Shown here: positions 1 through 6,061 of the stretch, in pieces
Position numbering within the stretch: the first letter of the stretch is position 1
How the letters are laid out: each line of letters starts with the position of its first letter
Assembly (NCBI GenBank): GCA_002415465.1
Contig: DHYT01000191.1
Span: forward strand, 6,036-12,096
Origin: Desulfobulbaceae bacterium UBA5123
Lineage (GTDB): Bacteria; Desulfobacterota; Desulfobulbia; Desulfobulbales; UBA5123
Reading direction: 5' to 3'
DNA: 6,061 nucleotides
Notes under the pieces: model-generated
What the model saw: only the letters and a program-made list of their open reading frames with translations
Databases searched by the model: none
Told to the model about the DNA's origin: nothing
Made by a program: the position numbers and the translations under genes

Positions 1-120
1 CTCTTGCAATCCGGCGGCGGGGAGCATTATCACTACGACCCGGCCACCGGCCAGGATGTGTATTTCGACATCCCGCAACCCGGCCGCGCCATCCGCGCCC
101 AGTTCGCATACCATTTTTAA
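1..120 (+). CDS. C-terminal end of a probable TonB-dependent outer-membrane receptor (partial)
   Basis: Frame 1 is open from the window edge to a TAA at 118-120 and gives the last 39 residues of a protein that starts outside the window. The tail ends in GRAIRAQFAYHF. Alternating hydrophobic residues and a terminal aromatic Phe are the usual signature of the last strand of an outer-membrane beta-barrel, recognised by the BAM machinery. The preceding text (GQDVYFDIPQPGR) resembles the end of TonB-dependent receptors, where the penultimate loop often reads 'Y.IPQPGR'. The next gene encodes a YfiR-family protein 31 bases downstream on the same strand, and TonB receptor-YfiR-sensor gene orders are familiar in proteobacteria. 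The barrel end is fairly clear. The specific substrate (siderophore, metal, vitamin) cannot be told from this fragment, and another outer-membrane barrel family is possible. Confidence 0.7.
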   Translation, partial: LLQSGGGEHYHYDPATGQDVYFDIPQPGRAIRAQFAYHF

Positions 121-151
121 CCCTTAACCCGCCCAACAACGGACACTGCCC

Positions 152-751
152 ATGCGCCACCCACGCCGCCGCCAACAACTCGCCAAACCGCTCGTCCTGC
201 TGGCGGCGATGCTGCTCTGGCAGGCGACGATGGGTGCGGGTGCGTCCACGGCCCAGGCCAGGGGCAAGGCGCTGAGCGAATACCAGGTCCAGGCCGCGTA
301 CATCCTCAACTTCATCCGCTTCACAACCTGGCCGCCCGCAGCGTTTGCCGACTCACGGCAGGACATTGTCTTGGGCATCTTTGGCGAGGATTGCTTCGGA
401 GCAATCCTTGACGATCTTGACGGAACCTTCATCAACCAGCGGCGGCTGCAGATAATCCGACTGGGCGACGGCGGCGACCCGCGCGGCTGTCACCTTCTCT
501 ATATTTCGGGTTCCGAACACCGCCGCCTGCGGCAGATCCTCCTCTTGACCCAGGGGCAACCGACGCTGACGATTTCTGACATGGATAACTTCGCCGCCGA
601 GGGCGGCATGATCCAACTCAAAAAGGTTGACGCTAAGTACAAACTGATTCTTAATACGAATTCAGTCCGGTCCGCCGGCCTGCAACTGCGCGCCAATCTC
701 CTCAAAATCGCCACCCTGGTCGGCCAGGCAGCACCAGAGAGTACCCGATGA
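152..751 (+). CDS. YfiR/DUF4154 family periplasmic protein
   Basis: This is a 199-residue secreted protein. Residues 1-36 form a signal peptide: a basic start (MRHPRRRQQ), a hydrophobic core around 13-24, and a probable signal peptidase I site after AQA (34-36). The mature part carries the DUF4154/YfiR pattern: an opening helix [15 protein letters not shown] (47-61), a central CHLLYIS segment (113-119), [16 protein letters not shown] (141-156), and a closing [14 protein letters not shown] (174-187). Cys81 and Cys113 are the only cysteines in the mature chain and could form a disulfide similar to one reported in Pseudomonas YfiR; the second disulfide of that protein is absent. In Pseudomonas, YfiR is a periplasmic repressor of the membrane diguanylate cyclase YfiN. 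Here the obvious partner is the kinase whose start overlaps this stop codon. The ATG at 152 is preceded by a weak GGA at 141-143, and the full signal peptide supports it. Family assignment is strong; the ligand is unknown. Confidence 0.87.
   Translation: MRHPRRRQQLAKPLVLLAAMLLWQATMGAGASTAQARGKALSEYQVQAAYILNFIRFTTWPPAAFADSRQDIVLGIFGEDCFGAILDDLDGTFINQRRLQIIRLGDGGDPRGCHLLYISGSEHRRLRQILLLTQGQPTLTISDMDNFAAEGGMIQLKKVDAKYKLILNTNSVRSAGLQLRANLLKIATLVGQAAPESTR
736..751 (+). promoter_or_regulatory. Ribosome binding site and ATGA start/stop overlap
   Basis: A GAGAG purine run at 737-741 lies 6 bases before the kinase ATG (748-750). The ATG overlaps the TGA stop (749-751) of the YfiR-like gene. This ATGA arrangement suggests translational coupling, so the two proteins would be made together. 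It also fixes the kinase start. Confidence 0.7.
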
Positions 752-3195
752 TACAACTGCCTCCCTTCAGAGATATTCCGATTCGGCACAAGCTGACCAC
801 GCTGATGATGGCCACCGTCGCCATCGCCCTCATCCTGGCCGCCACCGCCTTCACCACCTTTGAAATACGTGAAAAACGCAACGAAACCCTGGCCGAACTC
901 TCCGCCATTGCCGACATCATCGGCCTGAACAGCGCCGCGGCCCTCGCCTTCAACGATCCGGCCGGCGCCCGGGAAACGTTGGCCACCCTGCGCACCAACC
1001 CATGGATCCTGGGCGCCTGCATCCACAGTCCGGACGGCACCGATTTCGCCCGCTACACCGCGGATTCCGCGCGTGACATCGCCATCCATTCAGATTTCGC
1101 GGGACAGCCCTTTACCGCATCCTTTCCCGCCTCCGCCATCCCCTCGGACAAGAAATGCTGCTTCCGGGAGAAGGAAGGGCGGCTGCAATTCAGTCAGCCC
1201 ATCATCATCGACGGCAACACCATCGGCACCATCCATCTGGTTTACGACCTTGCCGCGCTCGCCCGCAAACGCAACCATTACCTGGCCATCACCGCCGTCA
1301 TCACCCTGCTCTCCCTCGGCCTCGCCTTCCTCATCTCCTCCGGCCTGCAAAAACTGATCTCCGCCCCCATCTCGGCGATCAAGGAAACCATCTCCCGCAT
1401 CACCGAGGAACAGAACTATCGCGCCCGCGCGCGCAAGACGGGCGAAGACGAACTGGGCTCCCTGGTGGATGGCTTCAACAACATGCTTGAGCAGATCGGC
1501 ATCCGCGACGAGGCGCTTTCCCACTACAACCTTGACCTTGAACAGAAAGTTGCCACGCGGACCACGGAACTCGCCGATGCCAACCGCCGGCTGGCGTACA
1601 CCGTTGCCAGCCTTGAAACCGCCAAGGAGCGGGCGGAAGAGGCGAGCCGGACAAAATCGGAATTTCTCGCCAACATGAGTCATGAGATCCGGACGCCGAT
1701 GAACGGCGTCCTGGGCCTGGGCGAACTGCTCATGGGCACCAAGCTTTCCCCGCAGCAGCACCGCTATGCGGACGGCATCATCCGCTCGGCGCGGTCATTG
1801 CTGTCGATCATCAACGACATCCTCGACTTTTCCAAAATCGAGGCCGGAAAGCTCAACCTGGAGCAGATCGTCTTCAACCCACGCGAGGTGGTCGAGGATG
1901 TGACCTCCCTGCTGATGGAACAGGCCAGCGGCAAGGGCCTCGAACTCACCCAGGCGTTCCCGCCGGACCTGCCATGCGAACTCAAGGGCGATCCCGACCG
2001 GTTGCGGCAGGTGTTGATCAATCTGGTGGGCAACGCCATCAAGTTCACCGAACGGGGGGAGGTGAGCATCCGCCTCGAACTGGCGGAGACCAACGAAAAA
2101 GAGAGCCGCATCGCCTTTGCCGTCAGCGATACCGGGATGGGCATCCCGGCGGACAAGCAGAAATGCATCTTCGAATCCTTTGCCCAGGCCGACGGCTCGA
2201 CAACCCGCAAATACGGCGGGACCGGTCTTGGCTTAAGCATTTCCCAAAAACTGGTGGCGCTGATGGGCGGCGACCTCAACCTCGAAAGCACGCTCGGGCA
2301 GGGCAGCACCTTCCGCTTCGCCGCCGTTTTTGAAAACGTCGCGCCGGGAAGCAAGCGGCCGGCAAGCCCGCTCACCAACCCGACGGACCTCCGCGTGCTG
2401 ATTGTCGAGGCAAGCGCCACCGCCCGAAACTCACTGCTCGCCGAAATGCACAAATGGGGGCTCCAGGCCAATAGCGCCGCTAACGCCGAAGAGGCATTGG
2501 CCGCCGCCCGCGAAGCCGCTGCCGCCGACCAACCCTACACACTCGCCATTCTGCCGACCCATCTGCAACCATCCGACGGCTTTGCGCTTGCCGCCCGCTT
2601 CAAAGCCGACCCGGCCATCGCCGACATCCGCCTGATCATGGTTGCCAACGCCTGGAGCGATGAGGATTTGGGCCGGGCACGGGAAGCCGGGGGCGAATAT
2701 TTCCTGCACAAACCAATCCGCCAGGCCGACCTGCACAGATGCATCACCTGCGCCGCCGGCAATGACCCCGAACCGGTCCCCTGCGCCGAGGATGAGCCGC
2801 CGCCCGTCCCGCTGACCGTAACCGGCCGGATCCTGGTGGCCGAGGATAACTACATCAACCAGCAGGTAACGATCAGCTTCCTTGAGGAACTCGGCTGTCG
2901 GGTCGAGGTGGCCACCGACGGAGAGGAGGCACTGGCCGCCGCCTGCTCCGGCGCCGACTTCGACCTGATCCTGATGGATTGCCTGATGCCGCACATGGAC
3001 GGCTACGCCGCCACCCGCGCCATCCGCGATCACGAAAAAAAGAACCCCGCCGGGCAGCATGTGCCGATCATCGCCCTCACCGCCAATGCCATGGAGGATG
3101 CCCGCGCCACCTGCCTTGCCGCCGGCATGGACGACTATCTGAGCAAGCCGTTCACCGCCGAGCAGCTCCGCAATACCCTGCGCAAATGGCTCTGA
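748..3195 (+). CDS. Hybrid sensor histidine kinase (CHASE8-like sensor, HAMP, HisKA, HATPase, pseudo-REC, REC)
   Basis: This is an 815-residue inner-membrane kinase. Transmembrane segments lie at about 18-38 and 178-199. They enclose a periplasmic region of about 140 residues with the CHASE8-like pattern [15 protein letters not shown] (57-71), then [17 protein letters not shown] (81-97), and a closing GTIHLVYDL (160-168). A HAMP domain (about 200-253) and a coiled coil (about 262-303) follow. HisKA carries the phospho-acceptor His312 in SHEIRTP. The ATPase domain shows the N box around Asn429, G1 DTGMGIP (461-467), an F box (FESFAQAD) and G2 GGTGLGLS (490-497). The first receiver (about 548-668) is degenerate: the usual Asp position is Pro603. 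The second (about 693-815) is canonical: Glu699/Asp700, phospho-acceptor Asp744, Thr778, Lys800. His312 should autophosphorylate and pass phosphate to Asp744. No response regulator or Hpt protein is encoded in the window. The upstream YfiR-like protein probably modulates the periplasmic region; this is inferred from YfiR-YfiN. Confidence 0.93.
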   Translation: MIQLPPFRDIPIRHKLTTLMMATVAIALILAATAFTTFEIREKRNETLAELSAIADIIGLNSAAALAFNDPAGARETLATLRTNPWILGACIHSPDGTDFARYTADSARDIAIHSDFAGQPFTASFPASAIPSDKKCCFREKEGRLQFSQPIIIDGNTIGTIHLVYDLAALARKRNHYLAITAVITLLSLGLAFLISSGLQKLISAPISAIKETISRITEEQNYRARARKTGEDELGSLVDGFNNMLEQIGIRDEALSHYNLDLEQKVATRTTELADANRRLAYTVASLETAKERAEEASRTKSEFLANMSHEIRTPMNGVLGLGELLMGTKLSPQQHRYADGIIRSARSLLSIINDILDFSKIEAGKLNLEQIVFNPREVVEDVTSLLMEQASGKGLELTQAFPPDLPCELKGDPDRLRQVLINLVGNAIKFTERGEVSIRLELAETNEKESRIAFAVSDTGMGIPADKQKCIFESFAQADGSTTRKYGGTGLGLSISQKLVALMGGDLNLESTLGQGSTFRFAAVFENVAPGSKRPASPLTNPTDLRVLIVEASATARNSLLAEMHKWGLQANSAANAEEALAAAREAAAADQPYTLAILPTHLQPSDGFALAARFKADPAIADIRLIMVANAWSDEDLGRAREAGGEYFLHKPIRQADLHRCITCAAGNDPEPVPCAEDEPPPVPLTVTGRILVAEDNYINQQVTISFLEELGCRVEVATDGEEALAAACSGADFDLILMDCLMPHMDGYAATRAIRDHEKKNPAGQHVPIIALTANAMEDARATCLAAGMDDYLSKPFTAEQLRNTLRKWL

Positions 3196-3253
3196 TGCCA
3201 GCCGTTTATCGCAAGCCGCCCAAAAGTATACAAGATTCCTTCCGGCCCCGGCC

Positions 3254-3300
3254 GTGTTCCTGTCCGGCCTAGGCCCTACGCCTAGGCCGGACAGGAACAC
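3254..3300. repeat. Perfect 21-bp inverted repeat with 5-base loop (candidate terminator or mobile palindrome)
   Basis: The left arm (3254-3274) is the exact reverse complement of the right arm (3280-3300), with CCTAC as the loop. The arms are GC-rich and each contains a smaller palindrome around CCTAGG, so a cruciform or alternative folds are possible. The element begins 58 bases after the kinase stop, which fits a transcript end for the receptor-YfiR-kinase operon. No T-run follows directly; the nearest is TTTTT at 3312-3316, 11 bases past the stem. It is therefore either an atypical terminator, an RNA stability hairpin, or a copy of a dispersed REP-like palindrome. The symmetry is certain; the role is not. 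Confidence 0.9.
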
Positions 3301-3366
3301 CCTTCACCTGCTTTTTCTCTTGTACAATCATACAGTTATAAAAATACAGGCTTCACCCTGTCAACA

Positions 3367-3404
3367 TCCGGTTGGCAATCGCGGCGTGACGATTGCCAAC
3401 CGGA
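3367..3404. repeat. Perfect 15-bp inverted repeat with 8-base loop
   Basis: The arms at 3367-3381 and 3390-3404 are exact reverse complements around the loop CGGCGTGA. Each arm contains GGTTGGCAATCG or its complement. The element lies 30 bases upstream of the -35 box of the fapA-like gene and has no T-run on either side. It could be a dyad operator for a dimeric regulator, an RNA hairpin at the end of readthrough transcripts, or part of a dispersed repeat. The symmetry is directly visible; the function is unassigned. Confidence 0.8.
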
Positions 3405-3433
3405 ATGCCCCGCCCACCAAGCATTTCTTCCGT

Positions 3434-3462
3434 TTGACGAGAGAACGGCATTGGTTTACAAT
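3434..3462 (+). promoter_or_regulatory. Sigma70-type promoter of the fapA-like gene
   Basis: TTGACG at 3434-3439 and TACAAT at 3457-3462 are separated by exactly 17 bases. Each matches the sigma70 consensus at five of six positions. Transcription would begin near 3469, leaving an untranslated leader of roughly 50 bases before the ATG at 3518. This is the best promoter match in the non-coding stretch, and it argues against translation starting further upstream. Confidence 0.68.
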
Positions 3463-3517
3463 CAATCTGACAGAACAAGCCGGGCATAAACTCAACATCT
3501 CTTGCCGCAGGAATGCC

Positions 3518-5311
3518 ATGCCCACGGATCCCATCACTAACATCCCCGCCGCCGACAACAACGACGATCTGTCCAGAACCAGCATCCTTGCCGGACCCCG
3601 ACGACTCGACGATGCGGAACAGCTCGCGGCAATCCGCCGCGCGCCCTCCCCCCACGACGCCATCCTTGACCTGATCCTCGAAAACATCCGGCAAGAGTTC
3701 AGCGTGCTCCGCATCGACAACACCAGGGAGCGCGAGGCAGGCAACGCCGACCTCATGCAGGAGATCGGCGAGGTTGCCGGGGCGGTTTTCGCCAGGGGTA
3801 GACGCGGCGAGGAGGACGCCAGGGGAAGATATGAATTCATGGTCATGGCCGACAACCGCGACCAACAACGGAAAGTCACCATCGACATCTCCCTCGACGA
3901 TGTCCAGATCCGCGTCAAGGGCGTTGCCGCCCAAGCCGGGCGGGACGGCACCATGAAAGAGATCGGCGAGTACGTCAAGCACACCCGGCCCAGGGAGGTG
4001 GCGGAACGCGAAACCGTCAACCACTACCTCACCGGCAAGTTCGCCCCGGCCAAGGAAGGTGAACCCCTGGTAATGATCGACAACAGCGGGGTACGGGGAA
4101 TACCCGGCATCGACTGCCTGGGGCATCCCATCAAGCCCAGAAGCGGGATGCCCTGCCAGGTCAAGATCGGCAAAGGCATCCGCAAGAAGCTGCTGACGCC
4201 CGGCAGATTCCAGCTGGTCGCCGACCGGACCGGCGTGGCCGTACCGGTGTACGACCAGGATGGCACGCTCTGCGCCATCGACGTGCGGGAGTCGGTGCAG
4301 GTACGGGAGGTGGGGCTCCGCGAGGGGGGCCATGTCGCGATCAAGGGCGCCAACGGCCACGCCTCGGAGCTTGAAGTCGAAGACACGACGGTGGATTCCG
4401 TGGGTCGCGCCTTTACGGTGCGGACCACCGGCACCGTCAACGTCAGGGAAACCATCTACGGCGAGGTGGTGGCCGGCAACATCAACGCCCTGATGGTGAA
4501 CGCCGAGGGAAAACTGGTGGCGGCCCATGACACGATCAAGATCGCCAATGCCGTCCAGACCAGCGTGCTGCGCGCCCCGCGGATCATCATCGGCAAGGGG
4601 GACGCCCTGAGCTCGATGATCAACTCCACCTGCCGGGCGCGACACGGCTTCTGCGCCACCGGTGTCCGTTTTTTGGGCCATTCCATGATAGTGCTCGGCA
4701 ACGATCTTGCCCGCCACAACGGAACGATCGTCAGCGGCGCCGATCTCTTCGCCGACCGCCGGCGCATCGCCAGCGAGCAGCTCGCCCTGCAGCGACAGAT
4801 GAAGGATCTGGCCGAGGAGATCCGCCAAGGACTCCTGCGGCAGGTGCACAAGCAAAACAACGCCCCCGGCACCGACCACCGCACCCTCCTCAGAACAATC
4901 GCCGAGGGAGAACAGGCCTACGGCCTTTGTCCCCCCGAGGAAGAGGAACAACTGGCGATCAGGCTCAACAACGCCCTCTCCGACCTTGGCGTCGGCAACA
5001 CCCTGGCCTTCCTGAACCTTATTTCCGCCAAGAAGCAGCTGCGCACCAAACTGACGGCGGCAACCGAGCAACTGGCGGCCATCTCCCCGCCCCTGACGAT
5101 GCGGTTGCGCGCGGTCAACCTGAACGACGGCGCGCAGCTGTCCATCCGCGGCTGGCACGATGTCCTGATGCTCACCCGCATCGAGAAAGAGATCATCGTC
5201 AACCGTGAATTGGAGGCCAAGGAGATCCTGCGCCGCAGAATCGACAGCTTTTCCCTTGACGCAACCTTTGACTATCCCACCGAGAAAATCGTCTGCATGG
5301 ACCTCTTCTGA
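3518..5311 (+). CDS. FapA / DUF342 family protein
   Basis: This is a 597-residue protein without signal peptide or membrane segment, so probably cytoplasmic. The FapA/DUF342 core starts with GIPGIDCLGHPI (194-205), matching the family's 'GTPG.D.FG.PI' pattern. It continues through a glycine-rich repeated-strand section (about 235-400) typical of a beta-helix: VADRTGVAVPVYDQDG, GRAFTVRTTGTVNVRE, GEVVAGNINA, then IIIGKGDALSSMI (356-368). Residues 410-445 and 475-525 look like long charged helices, probably a coiled-coil hairpin, as is common after the core. In Vibrio, FapA affects polar flagellar assembly; many family members have no known role, and no flagellar or chemotaxis gene lies nearby here. 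I chose the ATG at 3518 because of its AGGA ribosome binding site and the promoter just upstream. The family is recognised with good confidence; a flagellar function is not established. Confidence 0.8.
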   Translation: MPTDPITNIPAADNNDDLSRTSILAGPRRLDDAEQLAAIRRAPSPHDAILDLILENIRQEFSVLRIDNTREREAGNADLMQEIGEVAGAVFARGRRGEEDARGRYEFMVMADNRDQQRKVTIDISLDDVQIRVKGVAAQAGRDGTMKEIGEYVKHTRPREVAERETVNHYLTGKFAPAKEGEPLVMIDNSGVRGIPGIDCLGHPIKPRSGMPCQVKIGKGIRKKLLTPGRFQLVADRTGVAVPVYDQDGTLCAIDVRESVQVREVGLREGGHVAIKGANGHASELEVEDTTVDSVGRAFTVRTTGTVNVRETIYGEVVAGNINALMVNAEGKLVAAHDTIKIANAVQTSVLRAPRIIIGKGDALSSMINSTCRARHGFCATGVRFLGHSMIVLGNDLARHNGTIVSGADLFADRRRIASEQLALQRQMKDLAEEIRQGLLRQVHKQNNAPGTDHRTLLRTIAEGEQAYGLCPPEEEEQLAIRLNNALSDLGVGNTLAFLNLISAKKQLRTKLTAATEQLAAISPPLTMRLRAVNLNDGAQLSIRGWHDVLMLTRIEKEIIVNRELEAKEILRRRIDSFSLDATFDYPTEKIVCMDLF

Positions 5312-5317
5312 GCCTCC

Positions 5318-5334
5318 CGGCAAAGGCTTTGCCG
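5318..5334. terminator. Short hairpin between convergent genes (possible bidirectional terminator)
   Basis: CGGCAAA (5318-5324) and TTTGCCG (5328-5334) pair around a three-base loop. The hairpin fills most of the 24-base gap between the fapA-like stop and the mobA stop, a place where a shared terminator is expected. The stem is only 7 bp and no T-run follows on either strand, so efficient intrinsic termination is doubtful. Confidence 0.4.
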
Positions 5335-5335
5335 C

Positions 5336-5923
5336 TCAACCCCGCCGTGGGCCAGGCAGATCGGTCGGGCGGTTGACGTTGAGAAAGGTGCCGAGATCGG
5401 GCAACATCGCCAGCAGTTCATCCTCCTCCAACCGGCGAACCTTGAGGGACGCAAAGATCAGGCCGATCTTCCGTTCGTCGCGGCGCAGATGCGCCTCGAT
5501 GGTGGGCAGACAGCGCCGCCGGTACACGGCGTACAGAGGCTCGGGACGGCCACCGGGGCACGGCACCACCACGTCGCAGTCGCCAACGGCGAGTTCCGCC
5601 AGCCGCCGGACGAGCGATTCACTCAGAAACGGCATGTCGCAACCGGTGACAAAGGCGCGCTCGGTGGCAATAGCGCCGAGCGCCGCGTGGATCCCCGCCA
5701 GCGGCCCGGCCCCCCGGAACCGGTCCGCAACCGACGGCCAGCCCAGAAATGCATAGGTCTCCGGCGTGTTGGTAACCAGCAGCCGTTGCGCGAAGAGATG
5801 CTCCAGGGTGTCGGCGGCATGACTGATCAGCGGCCTGCCGTCATGGCTGGCCAGCGCCTTGTTGCTGCCGAAGCGGCTGCTTGCCCCGCCCGCCAGGATC
5901 ACGCCGGTGACATCATCAACCAT
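5336..5923 (-). CDS. mobA: Molybdenum cofactor guanylyltransferase MobA
   Basis: This 195-residue cytoplasmic enzyme transfers GMP from GTP to molybdopterin, making the guanine dinucleotide cofactor used by DMSO-reductase-family enzymes such as formate dehydrogenases and nitrate reductases. The nucleotide-binding signature LAGGASSRFGSNKAL spans 10-24 (Lys22 expected to contact GTP). GPLAGI is at 73-78, the metal-binding Asp96 lies in CDMPF, the substrate-binding EPLYAVY is at 128-134, and the family's closing FLNVNRP is at 180-186. Length matches E. coli MobA (about 190-195 residues), and nothing essential appears missing. The ATG at 5921-5923 lacks a clear Shine-Dalgarno. It lies within the 3' end of the upstream mobB-like gene (8-base overlap), so translational coupling is likely. 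It runs convergent to the fapA-like gene. Confidence 0.94.
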   Translation of the reverse strand: MVDDVTGVILAGGASSRFGSNKALASHDGRPLISHAADTLEHLFAQRLLVTNTPETYAFLGWPSVADRFRGAGPLAGIHAALGAIATERAFVTGCDMPFLSESLVRRLAELAVGDCDVVVPCPGGRPEPLYAVYRRRCLPTIEAHLRRDERKIGLIFASLKVRRLEEDELLAMLPDLGTFLNVNRPTDLPGPRRG

Positions 5924-6061
5924 CGGCGTGATCGTCCGTGATGCTGATGGTGATATGCTTGGGATTCCGGCAGCCCTTGAGGGAAGAGGTCATGCCGATG
6001 AGCGACCGCCGCAGAAAGCCCTCCACGAAGGCATTCAAGGGGATGGGGACGCCATCGACAA
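5916..6061 (-). CDS. mobB: C-terminal end of a probable MobB-type molybdopterin-guanine dinucleotide biosynthesis protein (partial)
   Basis: The reading frame enters from the right window edge and ends in TGA (complement of 5916-5918), giving the last 47 residues. The segment DGVPIPLNAFVEGFLRRSL is followed by IGMTSSLKG. This resembles the C-terminal extension I recall from MobB proteins of Desulfobacterota and related bacteria, of the form 'DG.PIPLN.FV......GM.SSLKG'. The P-loop GTPase part would lie outside the window. The 8-base overlap with mobA agrees with this call, because mobB and mobA are often adjacent or fused. The identification rests on a short tail plus context; another molybdopterin-related protein carrying the same tail is possible. 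Confidence 0.6.
   Translation of the reverse strand, partial: VDGVPIPLNAFVEGFLRRSLIGMTSSLKGCRNPKHITISITDDHADG

Larger units (their letters stand above)
3196..3517. other. 322-base intergenic region between the kinase and the fapA-like gene
   Basis: The region holds, in order, a spacer (3196-3253), the 21-bp inverted repeat (3254-3300), an AT-rich patch (about 3311-3346) with TACAAT and TATAAA hexamers but no convincing -35 box, the 15-bp inverted repeat (3367-3404), the promoter (3434-3462) and the leader of the next gene. A ribosome binding AGGA (3509-3512) lies 5 bases before the ATG at 3518. The forward frame stays open back to a GTG at 3254, but that start sits inside the hairpin and upstream of the promoter. 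The residues it would add show no FapA character, so I treat them as non-coding. No tRNA or recognisable riboswitch is seen. Confidence 0.75.

Noticed and set aside
2431..3300. Long minus-strand open frame of 289 residues opposite the kinase 3' end
   Set aside because: It is the antisense of a clear kinase gene in GC-rich DNA, and its start also comes from the palindrome. Its glycine/valine-rich translation has no domain.
3320..3342. Promoter with TTGTAC as -35 and TATAAA as -10 in the AT-rich patch
   Set aside because: The spacing is only 11 bases, too short for sigma70. No better -35 is found for either AT-rich hexamer.
3346..3361. Short dyad ACAGG-N6-CCTGT as an operator
   Set aside because: Five paired bases with a six-base spacer are expected by chance in a region of this size, and nothing else supports it.
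3254..3404. CRISPR array or transposon ends suggested by the two inverted repeats
   Set aside because: The two repeats have different arm sequences, no regularly spaced direct repeats are present, and no transposase, integrase or Cas gene is seen.
3254..3517. N-terminal extension of the fapA-like gene from a GTG at 3254 (88 extra residues)
   Set aside because: It would begin inside the perfect hairpin and upstream of the TTGACG-N17-TACAAT promoter. The extra residues show no family similarity, and the ATG at 3518 has its own ribosome binding site.
3353..5323. Minus-strand open frame of 656 residues opposite the fapA-like gene
   Set aside because: The plus strand carries a recognisable DUF342 protein with a promoter and ribosome binding site. 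The antisense translation is low-complexity and matches no family I know.
5489..5941. Plus-strand open frame of 150 residues opposite mobA
   Set aside because: mobA on the minus strand has every family motif; this frame is its GC-driven shadow.

Overview
This GC-rich window holds six protein-coding genes or gene ends. Its closest fit is a Gram-negative bacterium of the former Deltaproteobacteria (Desulfobacterota, perhaps Desulfobulbia-like). An outer-membrane TonB-type receptor end, a periplasmic YfiR-type protein and an inner-membrane sensor kinase show that the cell has two membranes. The lineage is an inference from gene style (a MobB with a C-terminal extension, a stand-alone DUF342/FapA protein, and the receptor-YfiR-kinase order). 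No rRNA or marker gene is present to confirm it.

Layout. Positions 1-3195 (+) look like the end of one operon: the last 39 residues of a probable TonB-dependent receptor, a secreted YfiR/DUF4154 protein (152-751), and an 815-residue hybrid sensor histidine kinase (748-3195) whose start overlaps the YfiR stop by 4 bases. Positions 3196-3517 are a 322-base non-coding stretch. It contains a perfect 21-bp inverted repeat (3254-3300), a second 15-bp inverted repeat (3367-3404) and a good sigma70-type promoter (3434-3462). That promoter drives a DUF342/FapA-family gene (3518-5311, +). A short hairpin lies in the 24-base gap between this gene and the convergent mobA (5336-5923, -). mobA is itself overlapped by 8 bases by the 3' end of an upstream mobB-like gene (5916-6061, -, truncated by the window edge).

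How the genes fit together. The receptor, YfiR-like protein and CHASE8-type kinase probably form one envelope-sensing unit. In the known YfiBNR system of Pseudomonas, periplasmic YfiR represses the CHASE8-containing diguanylate cyclase YfiN. Here the partner has a similar sensor region, but its output is a phosphorelay (HisKA, HATPase, a degenerate receiver, a canonical receiver) rather than a GGDEF domain. The FapA-like gene is a separate transcription unit and has no flagellar neighbours in this window. The minus-strand pair belongs to molybdenum cofactor maturation (bis-MGD synthesis).

I do not see a clearly undescribed system. The most notable items are the YfiR-plus-hybrid-kinase cassette, the pseudo-receiver inside the kinase, and the two strong inverted repeats between the kinase and the fapA-like gene.
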